Assembly (NCBI GenBank): GCA_023300375.1
Contig: JALZWO010000206.1
Location: forward strand, 1-33,562
Direction: 5' to 3'
Length of the DNA stretch: 33,562 bases
Source of the DNA: Granulosicoccus sp.
Lineage (GTDB): Bacteria > Pseudomonadota > Gammaproteobacteria > Granulosicoccales > Granulosicoccaceae
The notes below the pieces were generated by a model, which worked only from the letters and a program-made list of their open reading frames with translations, was not told the origin of the DNA and did no database searches. Each line of letters opens with the position of its first letter. The stretch's first letter is position 1. A program made the translations under genes and the position numbers. Shown here one piece after another: positions 7,935-17,815 of the stretch.

Positions 7935-9515
7935 ATGACTGACTACATCATCGGCTTGGACTTCGGTTCAAGCTCGGCACGTGGCGTTCTGATAGAGGCG
8001 GCAACGGGGCATGAGCTCGCCTCCCACAGCCATGACTATCAACACGATATATTGTCGTCCTCCTTGCCCAACGGTTTGTTGTTGGGCAAAGGGTGGGCTT
8101 TGCAGGTAGCTACAGATTACCTGGATGCTGCTCAGATCATTCTGTCGACAATTGGGCGAGGTCGTAACGTATTGGCGTTAGGACTTGGTTTCACGGCGAG
8201 CTCACCGATGCCGACAACGCTTGAAGGAACACCGCTGTCAACCCTGTATCCAGACGATCCACACGCCTACGTAAAACTGTGGAAACACGGTGCAGCGCAG
8301 CCCCAAGCCGACAGGATCAATAAAGTAGGCGGCGCCTACTTGGATCGGTTCGGTGGCAAGCTCTCTGGTGAGTGGCTGTTGGCCAAAGCCTTGCAGATTG
8401 TGGAAGAATCACCTGATAGCTGGAACAGAACTGAACGTTTTATAGAAGCCGGTGACTGGCTTGTGTGGCAGCTAACAGGCAATGAAGTCAGAAGCCTTGG
8501 GTTCGCAGCCTACAAAGCACAATACGACCCTGAATCCGGGTATCCGAAAGATAGTGTTCCAGGACTTGAGTCGCGTTTGAATAAGCCGCACGCTATAGGC
8601 TCAAAAGCTGGCGATCTGTCTGCAGACTGGCAGGCAAGAACCGGAATAGAGGGTACTTGTAGCGTGGCTGTAGCCGTGATTGACAGCCATGTGGTGCTGC
8701 CTGCCATCGGGGCCGTGGAGGATGGTTGCTTTGTCGGTGCGCTGGGCACCTCGGCGGTATCGATGATGTTAACGCGTGAGTATCGTCCACTGCCCAAAGG
8801 CATCGAAGGCATGGCTCTCGACGGTTCGATTCGGGGGCTCTGGTGCTATGAGGCCGGCCAGGCAAGCTTTGGTGACACGCTGAGTTGGTTTGTTCAGATG
8901 TTTGCGCACAGGGATAATCTTGACAATAGCTTCGATTACTTCAATGAGGCTGCAACTCACATTGCGCCCGGGCAAAGCCGATTGCTCGCTCTGGATTGGT
9001 GGAATGGCAATCGAGTGCCGCATGCCAATTCATCGCTGAGTGGCCTGTTACTGGGGCTTACCAATCATACTGAGCCCGTAGAGATCTATAGAGCACTAGT
9101 TGAATCACTTTGTCTGGGGATGCGTCAGGTTTTCAATCTGTATGAGACAGGTGGTTTCAGCATCAACCGTGTGGTTATGACCAGTGGCCTGGCAATGCGT
9201 AATCCACTGGTCGTTCAGATCATGGCGGACGTTCTTGGTCGCGATATCGAAGTGCCAGATATGCCTAACCCGACTGCTCGGGGTGCAGCCATCCACGGCG
9301 CAGTGGCCGCAGGACTCGTCAAAGACTTTGCCGAAGGATCTGCACGATTTGGTGCAAGAACAACACAGACGTATCACCCTGATATGAGCGCCTTTGCGGT
9401 TTACTCAAGGCTGTTCAAGCAGTACGAGGCACTTTCCAACAATCCTGATGTTGCTGCCGCTATGAAGGTGCTTAGTGAAATACAAGTGGACGAGCCTAAG
9501 GGTTTCAAAACATGA
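7935..9515 (+). CDS. FGGY-family sugar kinase, ribulokinase-like
   Basis: The 526-residue protein opens with the FGGY phosphate-binding strand-loop YIIGLDFGSSSARGVLIE. It has GDWLVWQLTG in the middle, GALGTSAVSMM as the second ATP-binding loop, and LALDWWNGNRVPHANSSLSG, which closely follows the AraB ribulokinase pattern. The C-terminal adenosine loop reads TSGLAMRNPLVVQIMADVLG. It should phosphorylate a keto-pentose or related sugar with ATP in the cytoplasm. AraB proteins usually have GTSTC where this has GTSAV, so the substrate may differ and I give no symbol. ATG 7935 is preferred over the upstream frame from 7863, which lies inside the direct repeat. The RbsD/FucU gene upstream is a natural partner. 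Confidence 0.88.
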   Translation: MTDYIIGLDFGSSSARGVLIEAATGHELASHSHDYQHDILSSSLPNGLLLGKGWALQVATDYLDAAQIILSTIGRGRNVLALGLGFTASSPMPTTLEGTPLSTLYPDDPHAYVKLWKHGAAQPQADRINKVGGAYLDRFGGKLSGEWLLAKALQIVEESPDSWNRTERFIEAGDWLVWQLTGNEVRSLGFAAYKAQYDPESGYPKDSVPGLESRLNKPHAIGSKAGDLSADWQARTGIEGTCSVAVAVIDSHVVLPAIGAVEDGCFVGALGTSAVSMMLTREYRPLPKGIEGMALDGSIRGLWCYEAGQASFGDTLSWFVQMFAHRDNLDNSFDYFNEAATHIAPGQSRLLALDWWNGNRVPHANSSLSGLLLGLTNHTEPVEIYRALVESLCLGMRQVFNLYETGGFSINRVVMTSGLAMRNPLVVQIMADVLGRDIEVPDMPNPTARGAAIHGAVAAGLVKDFAEGSARFGARTTQTYHPDMSAFAVYSRLFKQYEALSNNPDVAAAMKVLSEIQVDEPKGFKT

Positions 9516-9669
9516 CAAATAGCGTAAAAGAGACGTTGAGGGTGTAAGGTGGCCATGTGGCATTTGAACGTTAAATTCATAGTCCTTGAGGACAATTGAA
9601 CACTGCTTGGGTCCAACGCAGAATCAGTAGTGTGCAACCGTGTACACAAAGACAGGTAGAATCCCCCAT

Positions 9670-9704
9670 CCGATAACTCAAGTTATTCGGGCATTCATTT
9701 TTTT
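9670..9704 (+). terminator. Possible Rho-independent terminator after the kinase
   Basis: CCGATAACT (9670-9678) pairs with AGTTATTCGG (9681-9690) with one bulged base, and a run of seven T follows at 9698-9704. It lies 155 bp after the kinase stop and before the preferred MFS start, which argues against the longer MFS reading frame from 9640. The loop is only two bases, so the outermost pairs of the stem must open in practice. Confidence 0.4.
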
Positions 9705-9729
9705 GTATAGCCTTACAGACCCTTTGCGT

Positions 9730-10956
9730 ATGCGCTTATCGGTAATATTTATATTTATCACTATCGTGCTCGACTCAATGGGCATCGGCATCATCATGCC
9801 GGTGATGCCTGATTTGATTCAAGAAGTGGGTAATGTTGACTTAAGCAAGGCTGCCTTGTGGGGCGGCACGCTTACCGTTGTTTTCGCCATTAATCAGTTT
9901 TTATTTTCACCTATCATTGGTGGAATGTCTGATACCTATGGGCGTAGACCAGTGCTGCTAGTGGCGTTGTTCGTGATGGCGCTCGATTATTTAGTCATGG
10001 GCTTTGCCCATGCCATGTGGTTATTATTCTTAGGCCGTTTTGTTGGCGGTATAACAGCAGCAACGCAATCCACAGCGTCCGCTTACATGGCAGATATATC
10101 CACTAAAGAGGATAAAGCCAAAAACTTTGGACTACTTGGCGCGGCATTTGGTGTTGGTTTTATATTGGGCCCTATAGTCGGTGGATTGCTCTCCGAGTAT
10201 GGATCTCGAGCACCCTTTTTTGCAGCCGCCGCTATTGCTTTTGTCAATATGTTGTTTGGTTACTTTGTTTTGCCTGAGACAGTCACCGACGCTACCCGTA
10301 GAAAATTTGAATGGCGACGGGCAAACCCCTTTGGCACTTTCAAGCAGATGAAACAGCTTCAAGGGATGTTGCCCATGCTGTTTGTATTTCTACTGCTCAG
10401 CATTGCGTTTTTTGTGTACCCCTCTATCTGGGCATTTTTCGGACGCGCTCAATTTGACTGGGATGCTCGCATGGTCGGGATGACACTTGCAGCGTATGGT
10501 TTGGGCATTGTCATTGTGCAAGGATTTTTGATTCGTCCCATTCTTAAACGCTTCGGTGAAAAGAAAACTGCACTGTTTGGTATGTGTATGCATTTACTCA
10601 CTTTTACGGCTTATCAGTTTATGACTGAAACATGGCAGGTCTTTGCCTTCATGCCGCTCAGTGTTTTTAGTGCAGTGGCAGTTCCTGCGTTACAGGGTTT
10701 AATGAGTAATAGTGTTTCAGGCAACTCACAAGGTGAGCTTCAAGGTGCGATGGGATCGCTGACAGCGTTGGCAACCATAATCAGCCCGTTAGTGATGACT
10801 CAAGTATTTAGTTATTTCACCAATGAGAATGCCCCAATCTATTTGCCATCAGCGCCGTTTCTCGTATCGGCATTCGCTATATTGGTGGCACTGTTTATGT
10901 TTCGCTCATGGAGGCCACAGCAAGAGGCAGTAGCTGATAGCATTGGTAAATCTTGA
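9730..10956 (+). CDS. MFS transporter, TetA/TCR type
   Basis: The 408-residue protein is a 12-helix major facilitator pump of the tetracycline-resistance-like (DHA1) group. Helix 1 reads LDSMGIGIIMPVMPDLI, a near copy of the TetA start. The loop 2-3 motif GGMSDTYGRRP is at 64-74 and motif C is GVGFILGPIVGGLL. Such pumps use the proton gradient to export drugs or, in many marine strains, unknown small molecules; resistance cannot be claimed. ATG 9730 is chosen because homologues begin just before helix 1; the frame extends to GTG 9640 but across a probable terminator. It may be an independent unit from the kinase. Confidence 0.85.
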   Translation: MRLSVIFIFITIVLDSMGIGIIMPVMPDLIQEVGNVDLSKAALWGGTLTVVFAINQFLFSPIIGGMSDTYGRRPVLLVALFVMALDYLVMGFAHAMWLLFLGRFVGGITAATQSTASAYMADISTKEDKAKNFGLLGAAFGVGFILGPIVGGLLSEYGSRAPFFAAAAIAFVNMLFGYFVLPETVTDATRRKFEWRRANPFGTFKQMKQLQGMLPMLFVFLLLSIAFFVYPSIWAFFGRAQFDWDARMVGMTLAAYGLGIVIVQGFLIRPILKRFGEKKTALFGMCMHLLTFTAYQFMTETWQVFAFMPLSVFSAVAVPALQGLMSNSVSGNSQGELQGAMGSLTALATIISPLVMTQVFSYFTNENAPIYLPSAPFLVSAFAILVALFMFRSWRPQQEAVADSIGKS

Positions 10957-11422
10957 GTATCCGGCAGCGAAAGCTCGCCTGCAATCGGGTTTGCTGCAAG
11001 TAGATTACCGAGTTACGGAAGCTACTTCTTTGACAATGATACAGGCCAGGTACGAAAAGCCATTTCCGGCTATACGCTAAAGCAAGGCTATCGCGGGACA
11101 CGCAGTGATACCAAACTGTGTGTACAGCCGTTCATTTAGGGTTCATATCGGCTAAAAACGTAGGTCTGGAAATTATTGTACGCACACTGAGAAGGGCAAG
11201 GCAAACCGGCAAGAATGGCTTCTAACGTGCTAGTTTTGCCGTATAAACTATTTATTTTCTAACTGGCATAACGGGGCTTTGTTTAAGAAGTTCCTATCTA
11301 TAGATCCTTTCTAGAACCATACTAGAGGTTGCTGCGTACGAATGTAGCTGTTTGCATTTCACGCAAAACCTACGCGCTGCATAGCGCAGAGTGCTGATAC
11401 TTACTTTACGTATAATTCATAG
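10957..11422. other. Non-coding stretch with an in-frame gene scrap
   Basis: No complete gene is visible. Directly after the MFS stop, the same phase stays open for 60 codons to TAG 11137-11139 and has a protein-like composition (for example SYGSYFFDNDTGQVRKAISG and YRGTRSDTKLCVQPFI). It has no start and does not resemble an MFS tail, so it is probably the 3' end of another lost gene. The rest to 11422 is AT-rich, with a short hairpin GCGCT-GCAT-AGCGC near 11375. Confidence 0.35.
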
Positions 11423-11443
11423 TCACGGCACTGCGATTGTTGC
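11419..11443. repeat. 25-bp dispersed repeat, copy 2
   Basis: Second copy of the 25-bp sequence at 6112-6136, with three transitions. On the minus strand it encodes the last residues of the broken FG-GAP/Fn3 gene (ATIAVP, then stop). Confidence 0.4.
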
Positions 11444-13696
11444 TGGCTCTGATCTACTGCCCAGTGCATCTATGGCAACCAATGTGTAAACATGACCGAC
11501 ACCTTCTGCACGGGTGTCGTCAAAGTAACTATTGCCCGGGGAGGTACCGATAACTATGCCGTCGCGGATCACTTCCGTACTAACAACATCGGCATCTTCA
11601 ATCGCACGCACCCAGAAAAGTTCGGCAGCAGTGCTGGAATACACGGTTGCGCTCACCGCTTACGGGGAAGGGGTTGTATTTCCTGCATTGATGCCAGGCA
11701 ATTGGACGGTGCTCGCTGGCGATCGGCTGCCATCGGGTGCTATCGCGATTACTTCATAATTAGCTGCTGCATCGGGGCTGAGTGCTGTATCAAAATGGCT
11801 TGTTCCGAAAAAGGCTGAGCGTAACACCAGACCGTCTCGCTTTACTTCATATTGCAGCAGTGGATTTGTCGCACGGTCCCAGAACAATTCAGCATCTTTA
11901 AATGAGTAACGGACAACACAGAGGCTGGCTGGCGCGGCAGGCGCATCAGGATTGTTGCCACCACCATTATCATTATCACCGCCTAGCGCTGGCAACACAA
12001 TGGAGCTGGCACTGGAGCGACTGCCATCAAGACGCACGGCAATGATGTCATAGCTTGCACCACTGTTCTCTGGCCGCCTTGAATCGTAAAAACTGATACC
12101 ACTTTGCGTGCGCACCAGCGTACCATTACGGAAAACCTCGTACTGCAACGATGCCTCATCGGCTCTGTCCCAAAACACCTCTGCATCGAATGGCGAATAG
12201 CGCGCAACTGTTAAATTCCTTGGCGGTTCAGGCGCATCGTTCGGGTTGTTGTTATTGCCAGGCACGTTAGGGTCGGCTGGCGTGTTGACGCTAAAGGTAC
12301 CGGTCGCACATTGAATGTGAGGTCCGTCATCCAGCGCGAGATTGTCAAAATTGCTTTCTATCAGTACGTCACTGAATAATTGATACTCGTATGATTATCC
12401 CGGTAATACAGTGCTATCTACGTATGACAACCCTTGCGTACGCCCTACTATTTCTCCATCACGAACCACTTGCAGTCGTTGCAATTGTGGGTAATTAAAG
12501 TTGTCGCTCGTTGGGACAATAAAAAGCTCCAGTAGATCTCCTCTATACACCTCAATTGAAAAACTCTCGATAAGGCGTTGCACAGGCGAAAGTTGGCGTA
12601 CTTGGGTAGACAGTACGATCCCGTTCGCATCCATCGCCCGCACTGTCACGCGTACAGCAGCACCCTGAGTATCATCTGCTAGGTCAATCTGTGTCTGATC
12701 CGCAGATACTTCGATTATAAATCGTGTATCAAATTCGATACGGTAGCTTGCTGCACCCGAGACGTCTCGCCAGAGCAACATCAACTCAGTCGGGCTACGC
12801 CTGACACCCAGACCCAATACATCGATCCCATCGAGGTTGCGTGAGCGACCGGCTACGTAAGGAATATCTTGCCCGGTTGTCCAGAAGAAGTCATCAATAC
12901 CGTCAAGATTGATATCACCCAGTTCAGGCGATGATAGTGATGGTACGGCTGAACCAAGATCAAACGCCACACCCAGCAAACCATCAGCCTCATCGATAGA
13001 GCGAATCGGTGGACGTTCTCCCGGTGTTCCGAAAAGTGCATACCATGCCTGTCGTTGAGGGCTTAGGCGTTCTGCCTGCAACAACGCCAGAAAGATTTGA
13101 AAGCCCCGTAGCATGGCCAATGTCATCATAGCCATCACCATTGACATCACCTACCGGAAGAATAATTTGGGCGATACCCCCGCTTGGAAACCGTTACTGC
13201 CATCCAATGCTGCTGGATCGATTTGCACACCACCATTAATGGTGCCAAAAATGACGCGTGGCGAATTGTTGAATATGCCACTGACGTTAATAAACAAATC
13301 AATCAGCCCGTCACCGTTTACATCGCCGATACGGCGAGGCTCGGAAAACCCACGCAGGTTTCTAAATTGGCAGTCACCACTTGCTGAGTCTGGTGTATCA
13401 ACAATGCGTACCAGAGTATCAAGCTCGGTTCGGGTGAACGCGAAGGCAGTAGTTTGTGTGGATAGCCATACAGCGACACCAGGACAGGAGTTAGTATCGG
13501 TGGAACTGATTTCGATTATGCGATCGCCCAATCCGTCTCCGTCCAGATCACCCATTGCCCGGCTCCGTGTCCATACACCATCGACCGTAATGCGTGCATC
13601 ATTTCGGAGTTCTTAGCTGTCGTTGACAACATCAATAACGGACGGAAAGGATGCGTGAGATGTGCCTATGACACTGAGGAGAACGGCTGTCGCCAT
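11423..13696 (-). pseudogene. FG-GAP / Fn3-like surface protein gene with stops and frameshifts
   Basis: One phase runs from ATG 13696 to TGA 11423 (758 codons). It opens with a weak export signal (MATAVLLSVIGTSHA) and then FG-GAP-type calcium loops such as GDLDGDGLGD, GDVNGDGLID and GDINLDGIDD. At least three Fn3-like modules with an AELFWDRA-type core and a DGSRSPAS-type end follow. It is broken by TAA at 13615-13613, 12397-12395 and 11662-11660. The coding phase also leaves the main frame near the C5 run at 13177-13181, where the canonical GDVNGDGYDDI is read in another frame, and returns before about 13040. It would have been a secreted or cell-surface adhesion or binding protein. Each stop is one change from CAA (Gln). 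It lies back to back with the intact FG-GAP lipoprotein gene. Confidence 0.8.
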
Positions 13697-14371
13697 TGTC
13701 CTAGATCAAAGAACCTGCGACGCATGATTGCACGTGCGGAACAACTTAGGCTGTCGATCTGGCAGTTGCAATAAACACTTGATACCCATGAAAATTTCCT
13801 TGATAGCTTAGTTTCGCGAGTCTAGCCTCTAATAAATACACCACTGACCTTCTATCCTAAACGCGGTTCATGGCTTTAACCAACTGCCCAAAGGTATCTA
13901 TAAGTTTGGCATCACACCAATAAATGGTTCCGGTAAAATTACCCAGTCATTCTTTACAAACTTGAGTCGGTCAGAAATAGTTCATACGGTGAGATTGTTG
14001 GGATACTAGGACGCTTTACTGCACTCAACCTGTTCATATAGTTGGCATTGCAATAATCCCATTCCTCATTGGGCTTATCAATAGAAATTCACTCATTAAA
14101 ATTTATTGCAGTAAACGTCTGCAGAAATCTCTACTTATTGGTTTAGTGGTTTTAGGGGATGAATGCATTATCTTGAACAGCTATAACGTAATTGATCTGA
14201 ACTTCCTCGCAGTATAATGAGAAGCGCTATTCACTTTGCAACATCGGCAATACTGTAGTCACGTTTCTTCACATCAGACGCCGATTCTTTTTTCAAATTC
14301 TTTTACAGTAGGATAGTTATACGCCAGCCTTTTCTCAAGCTACGTCTTACTCTAACTCCTTGGATAGCACC
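13697..14371. other. Long AT-rich intergenic region, no gene seen
   Basis: These 675 bp separate the starts of the two divergent FG-GAP genes. I found no coding region, RNA gene or clear inverted repeat. Promoters for both genes probably lie here: TTTACAG with TAGTTATAC near 14300-14320 is a possible but unproved one for the lipoprotein. The out-of-frame MRRRFF reading just upstream of 13696 could be the original, positively charged start of the broken gene's signal peptide. Confidence 0.5.
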
Positions 14372-16564
14372 ATGATCGCTCGCCTCATCCCCTGCGTTAA
14401 ATCTATTTGTGTAATGTCAATCTGCGCGTTGCTCGTGGCGGGTTGTTCTGGTTCTATTGGCACAGCGTCTAGCGAAGGTAGTGATGCAACTGTTGAAGAC
14501 GGTATTAATACCAATGCAAACGAAGCTACCGAAGATCAACAGAACGCTCAAAACCCAAATGACAATTTAAGTGGAAGTAATAATCAGCAAAACAACAATG
14601 CATCTACTGAATCCACAGATACTTCAGACAACACGAATTCAACCGAAACATCAATTCTTGAGTTAACACACGCTACCTTCAACATTACCGTTCCGGTTTT
14701 TGTTTCGGATTCACTTCAAGTTCGACTCACCTGGGGTGATACCGATATTATCGGCAGTTGGGTTTCGGATGAATCTTGGGTAATCGAATCAGACTTACCA
14801 ACAAATACGAATAACCTGCTTACTGTCATGTTCAATTATGACAATGGAGCAATTGCTTTGGGCAGTGTCGAAACTAACTTTGCAACCGGAACACAAGCTA
14901 CGCAAACCTATACCATTTCAGCGGATGATTTTGACACGGCTAGGTGGGATAACGATGGGGATGGGTTTAGCAATCTGGATGAATTACTCACCGGCACAAA
15001 CCCACAAGCGATAGATGCACCGCTTGCTCTACAGGCCTCACTAACGCTCGAACCGGGAAGCATCGTACGTATCAATTGGCAAGCATCCCCTAGAGCAGAT
15101 TACTATCGCGTTTTTGAAAGCCCTCATGGTCTATCGGTATTAACTCAGATCAGCGATGATCTTAATGCTTCAACTGAGGAGTTCAGTCTCAGAGTACCGC
15201 TGCATAAGCGTGCAAACGCAAAGTATATGGTGCAAGCATGCAATACCGTTGACTGTACAGATTCAACCAGTTTGCTCGATATAGGCACCTTAGAAGATGC
15301 ACTTACTTTCGTGACGCCAAATCACATTGAAAGTGGTGATCGATTTGGAAATTCCGTTGCGTTTAGTGCTGACGGCCAAACCTTGGTGATTGGTGCACCT
15401 ACAGAAAGCAGCGCAGCCACCGGAGTGAATGGGGATCCATTTGATAACTCACTGGCAGGGACGGGGGCAGCTTATGTATTTGTGCGCGTTGATGGTCAAT
15501 GGCAACAACAAGCTTATTTAAAAGCGAGCAATGCAGGCCAATCAGATCAATTTGGTTCAGCTGTTAGTGTTAGTGCCGATGGCAATACCATTGCGGTGGG
15601 GGCCTATGGAGAGGCCAGTGCATCCACTGGTATAAATGGCAATCAGACTAACAATTCATCATTTAGAGCAGGTGCGGTTTATGTCTTTGTGCGAAGTAAT
15701 GATGTTTGGACACAACAGGCCTATGTAAAGGCTAGCAATACTCAACAAGACAATTACTTTGGTCGAGCAGTTAGTTTGAGCGCGAACGGCAATACGCTAG
15801 CCGTCGGCGCGCACGATGAGAAAAGTGATGCCACTGAAGTTAATGGTGATCAAACACAAAATTCTAATCGTAATTCTGGTGCTGCCTATCTATACACTCG
15901 CCAGAATAATCTTTGGTCTCAGCAAGCCTATTTAAAGGCGTTCAGAGAAGGAAGTGACGCCTGCTGTTTTGGCGGACTTGGCACAGTGCTAAGCCTTAGT
16001 GCCGATGGCCAAACCTTAGCTGCAGGAATGCAATACCGAAGCGAGCGCGCCATCATATTCACTCAAGTAAACGAAAGCTGGCAACAAACTGCAACCATTG
16101 AATCCCCCAATCGACAACTTGATGGAGATTTCGGGGAAAAATTAAGTATCAGTGGAGATGGTCAAACTATCGCCATTACCGCTGTTGGTGAGGTCCCAAT
16201 AGACGAGCAGGGAAGTCGGATCATTGGGACCGAGGAAGGCGTAGCCTATGTATTCACTCTTGAAGAGGGTGAATGGCAAGAGCAGGCTTACCTCTATATT
16301 GAAGAGCACCCCAACGGCCGACGATTTGCTCTAGATACGGATATAAGTTCAGACGGAAACACAATGGCAGTAACGTTCAATGCTAATCGGATATACATTT
16401 ACACCAGAAATGAAGGTACTTGGACCAATGTTTCGATACTGCCTGACACCACCCCAATTCCATCACTTTCTATTAGCCATCCTAGATTCAATGGAAACGG
16501 TGATTCCATGGCGACTACCGGGGGTAGACCCTCATTAGGTGAATTCGGTGCTTATTTATTTTGA
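14372..16564 (+). CDS. FG-GAP beta-propeller lipoprotein with Ca-binding loop
   Basis: The 730-residue protein has a lipoprotein signal, ICALLVAGC, with the acylated cysteine at 25. A long Asn/Gln/Thr/Ser-rich linker follows to about residue 95, as in surface-displayed proteins. Residues about 192-205 hold an EF-hand or thrombospondin-3-type loop (DNDGDGFSNLDE). An Fn3-like stretch (RINWQASPRADYYRVF) comes next. From about 323 there are five or more propeller repeats of about 70 residues with the form FG..VS.SADG.T.AVGA followed by GAAYVF. It is probably anchored in the outer membrane and binds a partner or polymer. ATG 14372 is preferred over TTG 14360, giving a normal n-region and GGA at 14362-14364 as ribosome site. 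Confidence 0.82.
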   Translation: MIARLIPCVKSICVMSICALLVAGCSGSIGTASSEGSDATVEDGINTNANEATEDQQNAQNPNDNLSGSNNQQNNNASTESTDTSDNTNSTETSILELTHATFNITVPVFVSDSLQVRLTWGDTDIIGSWVSDESWVIESDLPTNTNNLLTVMFNYDNGAIALGSVETNFATGTQATQTYTISADDFDTARWDNDGDGFSNLDELLTGTNPQAIDAPLALQASLTLEPGSIVRINWQASPRADYYRVFESPHGLSVLTQISDDLNASTEEFSLRVPLHKRANAKYMVQACNTVDCTDSTSLLDIGTLEDALTFVTPNHIESGDRFGNSVAFSADGQTLVIGAPTESSAATGVNGDPFDNSLAGTGAAYVFVRVDGQWQQQAYLKASNAGQSDQFGSAVSVSADGNTIAVGAYGEASASTGINGNQTNNSSFRAGAVYVFVRSNDVWTQQAYVKASNTQQDNYFGRAVSLSANGNTLAVGAHDEKSDATEVNGDQTQNSNRNSGAAYLYTRQNNLWSQQAYLKAFREGSDACCFGGLGTVLSLSADGQTLAAGMQYRSERAIIFTQVNESWQQTATIESPNRQLDGDFGEKLSISGDGQTIAITAVGEVPIDEQGSRIIGTEEGVAYVFTLEEGEWQEQAYLYIEEHPNGRRFALDTDISSDGNTMAVTFNANRIYIYTRNEGTWTNVSILPDTTPIPSLSISHPRFNGNGDSMATTGGRPSLGEFGAYLF

Positions 16565-16968
16565 GCATTCGCATCGCTACAACACTAAGCAGTTTTCAAT
16601 AGCTACAACAGGGCTTATCAACATTGCTGTTGTCCTGCGTTGCGAAGCACCTGGAGGCCTAGGTGTGTTTGCAACGCATAGATGCCACCCAAATAGTCCC
16701 CGTGATCAGCATGGCGTATTAGGGGCCCCGTGCCGATAGAATTAAACCACTGGATTGTCAATAAGCTCGATGCCTTCAGAGGTATTAGAGCCTGTGTTTA
16801 AACTTGTTCTTTGGGTAATGGCTTACCACCGTCGGTAAGAACCCACATTGAAAATGGATTGAACACAGTTTACGGTAGAATGCCTCCTGCTTTCGCTTCA
16901 AACCGTTCTTGACAGCCTCGTTGATAAAAGCATCATTGTGTTCGATGGTGAGTGTGTGCTTATATACA
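16565..16968. other. Intergenic region with two hairpins and an unproved small ORF
   Basis: No recognisable gene. A 43-base imperfect palindrome lies at 16636-16678. A second hairpin (CTTACC-ACCGTC-GGTAAG, near 16819-16836) lies inside a minus-strand reading frame of 62 codons (16973-16785) that ends FLPTVVSHYPKNKFKHRL. That frame has no family I recognise and may be part of a small repeated element. Confidence 0.4.
16636..16678. repeat. Imperfect palindrome, REP-like
   Basis: TGCGTTGC (16636-16643) pairs perfectly with GCAACGCA (16671-16678), and inside it CACCT (16648-16652) pairs with AGGTG (16661-16665) around an 8-base loop. It lies 72 bp after the lipoprotein stop. It lacks a T-run, so it resembles a REP or transcript-end stabilising element more than a terminator. 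Confidence 0.5.
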
Positions 16969-17815
16969 TACAAACCCTTTGCTGTTGTCGATTGTGCTGG
17001 CCCATTCCAGTACTACGGATAATACCCTTATCGTTTTTCTCAGGCGGTTGTTGAGGTCGGCTGTCACTATATCGATATTGCAGATGCTTCCGATTTTGTT
17101 GCAGGGTTTCATCAGCTTGATTTTATAGCGAAAGAAAACTCAGTGAGTGCGATATCAGGTGTAAGTTCAACACCCGCTATTACCGCAGCCGTTGCTGATC
17201 ACTTATCGCAATCGCTTAACAAAGTCCTATCAAATGAGACCGCGATTGTTCCTGACAATCTTACTCGTCGCACCCTCTCGGTTATGCAAGCCATCATTGG
17301 GCAGGCTGGACAGCCATTCAAACTGACGCGCGACGGACGAGAGGTCATCGAATTTGGCTGGAGTAAAACACGCCGCATTGATTTCGGTTTACCTTTAGAT
17401 AAACCCATTAAAGGTAGACTTGCCTCACTGGTGAATACGCCTGATGTCAAACTATTTCCACAACGTTATAACGCGTAAAGCGTGTCGTTGAGAGCAGGCC
17501 TTGAAGTGGTTGCGTTCCATCGAATACTGCAGCTTTTGGCTTGCGTAGTCAGATTACGGATAATACGTTCTCTAGTTGGAATGAGCCCATTTGCTCAACG
17601 TATTGCCAGTTGGTTTGAACGCTTGGGTTCGGAATTACTTGTCCACCTTCTGTTTGACACGCTGGCTGGGCCAGCACAGCGAAGCTCCATCATACAACTG
17701 CATGTGATCAATCGCCACCGCGCAGCCCTACCACGAAGAACACCCAGTTGCCTTGGCCGGGCGCCCCTACCCGCCTTCTACCTATGCAGTATCTTCTAGA
17801 TTAGATGAGTTCTAG
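16969..17815 (+). pseudogene. Saccharopine-dehydrogenase-like oxidoreductase remnant
   Basis: The phase from 16969 reads KPFAVVDCAGPFQYYG, then TAA (17020-17022). It continues with GCHYIDIADASDFVAGF, ISGVSSTPAITAAV and LFPQRYNA, then TAA (17476-17478), then SVSLRAGLEVVAFHRIL and SPFAQRIASWFERLGSE. This is the order of motifs in saccharopine-dehydrogenase-like NAD(P) oxidoreductases (VVDCAGPF and GVSS.P are the hallmarks). The N-terminal nucleotide-binding segment is missing. After about 17640 the phase is lost; another frame gives RLDEF before TAG at 17813-17815, near the expected C-terminus. A decayed, 5'-truncated gene; the original substrate is unknown. Confidence 0.78.

Noticed and set aside
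11290-11325. FRT-like recombinase site
   Set aside because: GAAGTTCCTAT resembles one FRT arm, but the second arm and core are absent; chance similarity.
13113-13616. 167-codon plus-strand frame opposite the FG-GAP gene
   Set aside because: It is the antisense of FG-GAP coding sequence on the minus strand and has low-complexity Ser/Pro composition.
1071-17478. Genetic code in which TAA means glutamine
   Set aside because: hpaE, hpaR, comD, the FMN dehydrogenase, dctM and dctP all end in TAA at the expected family lengths, so TAA is a normal stop.
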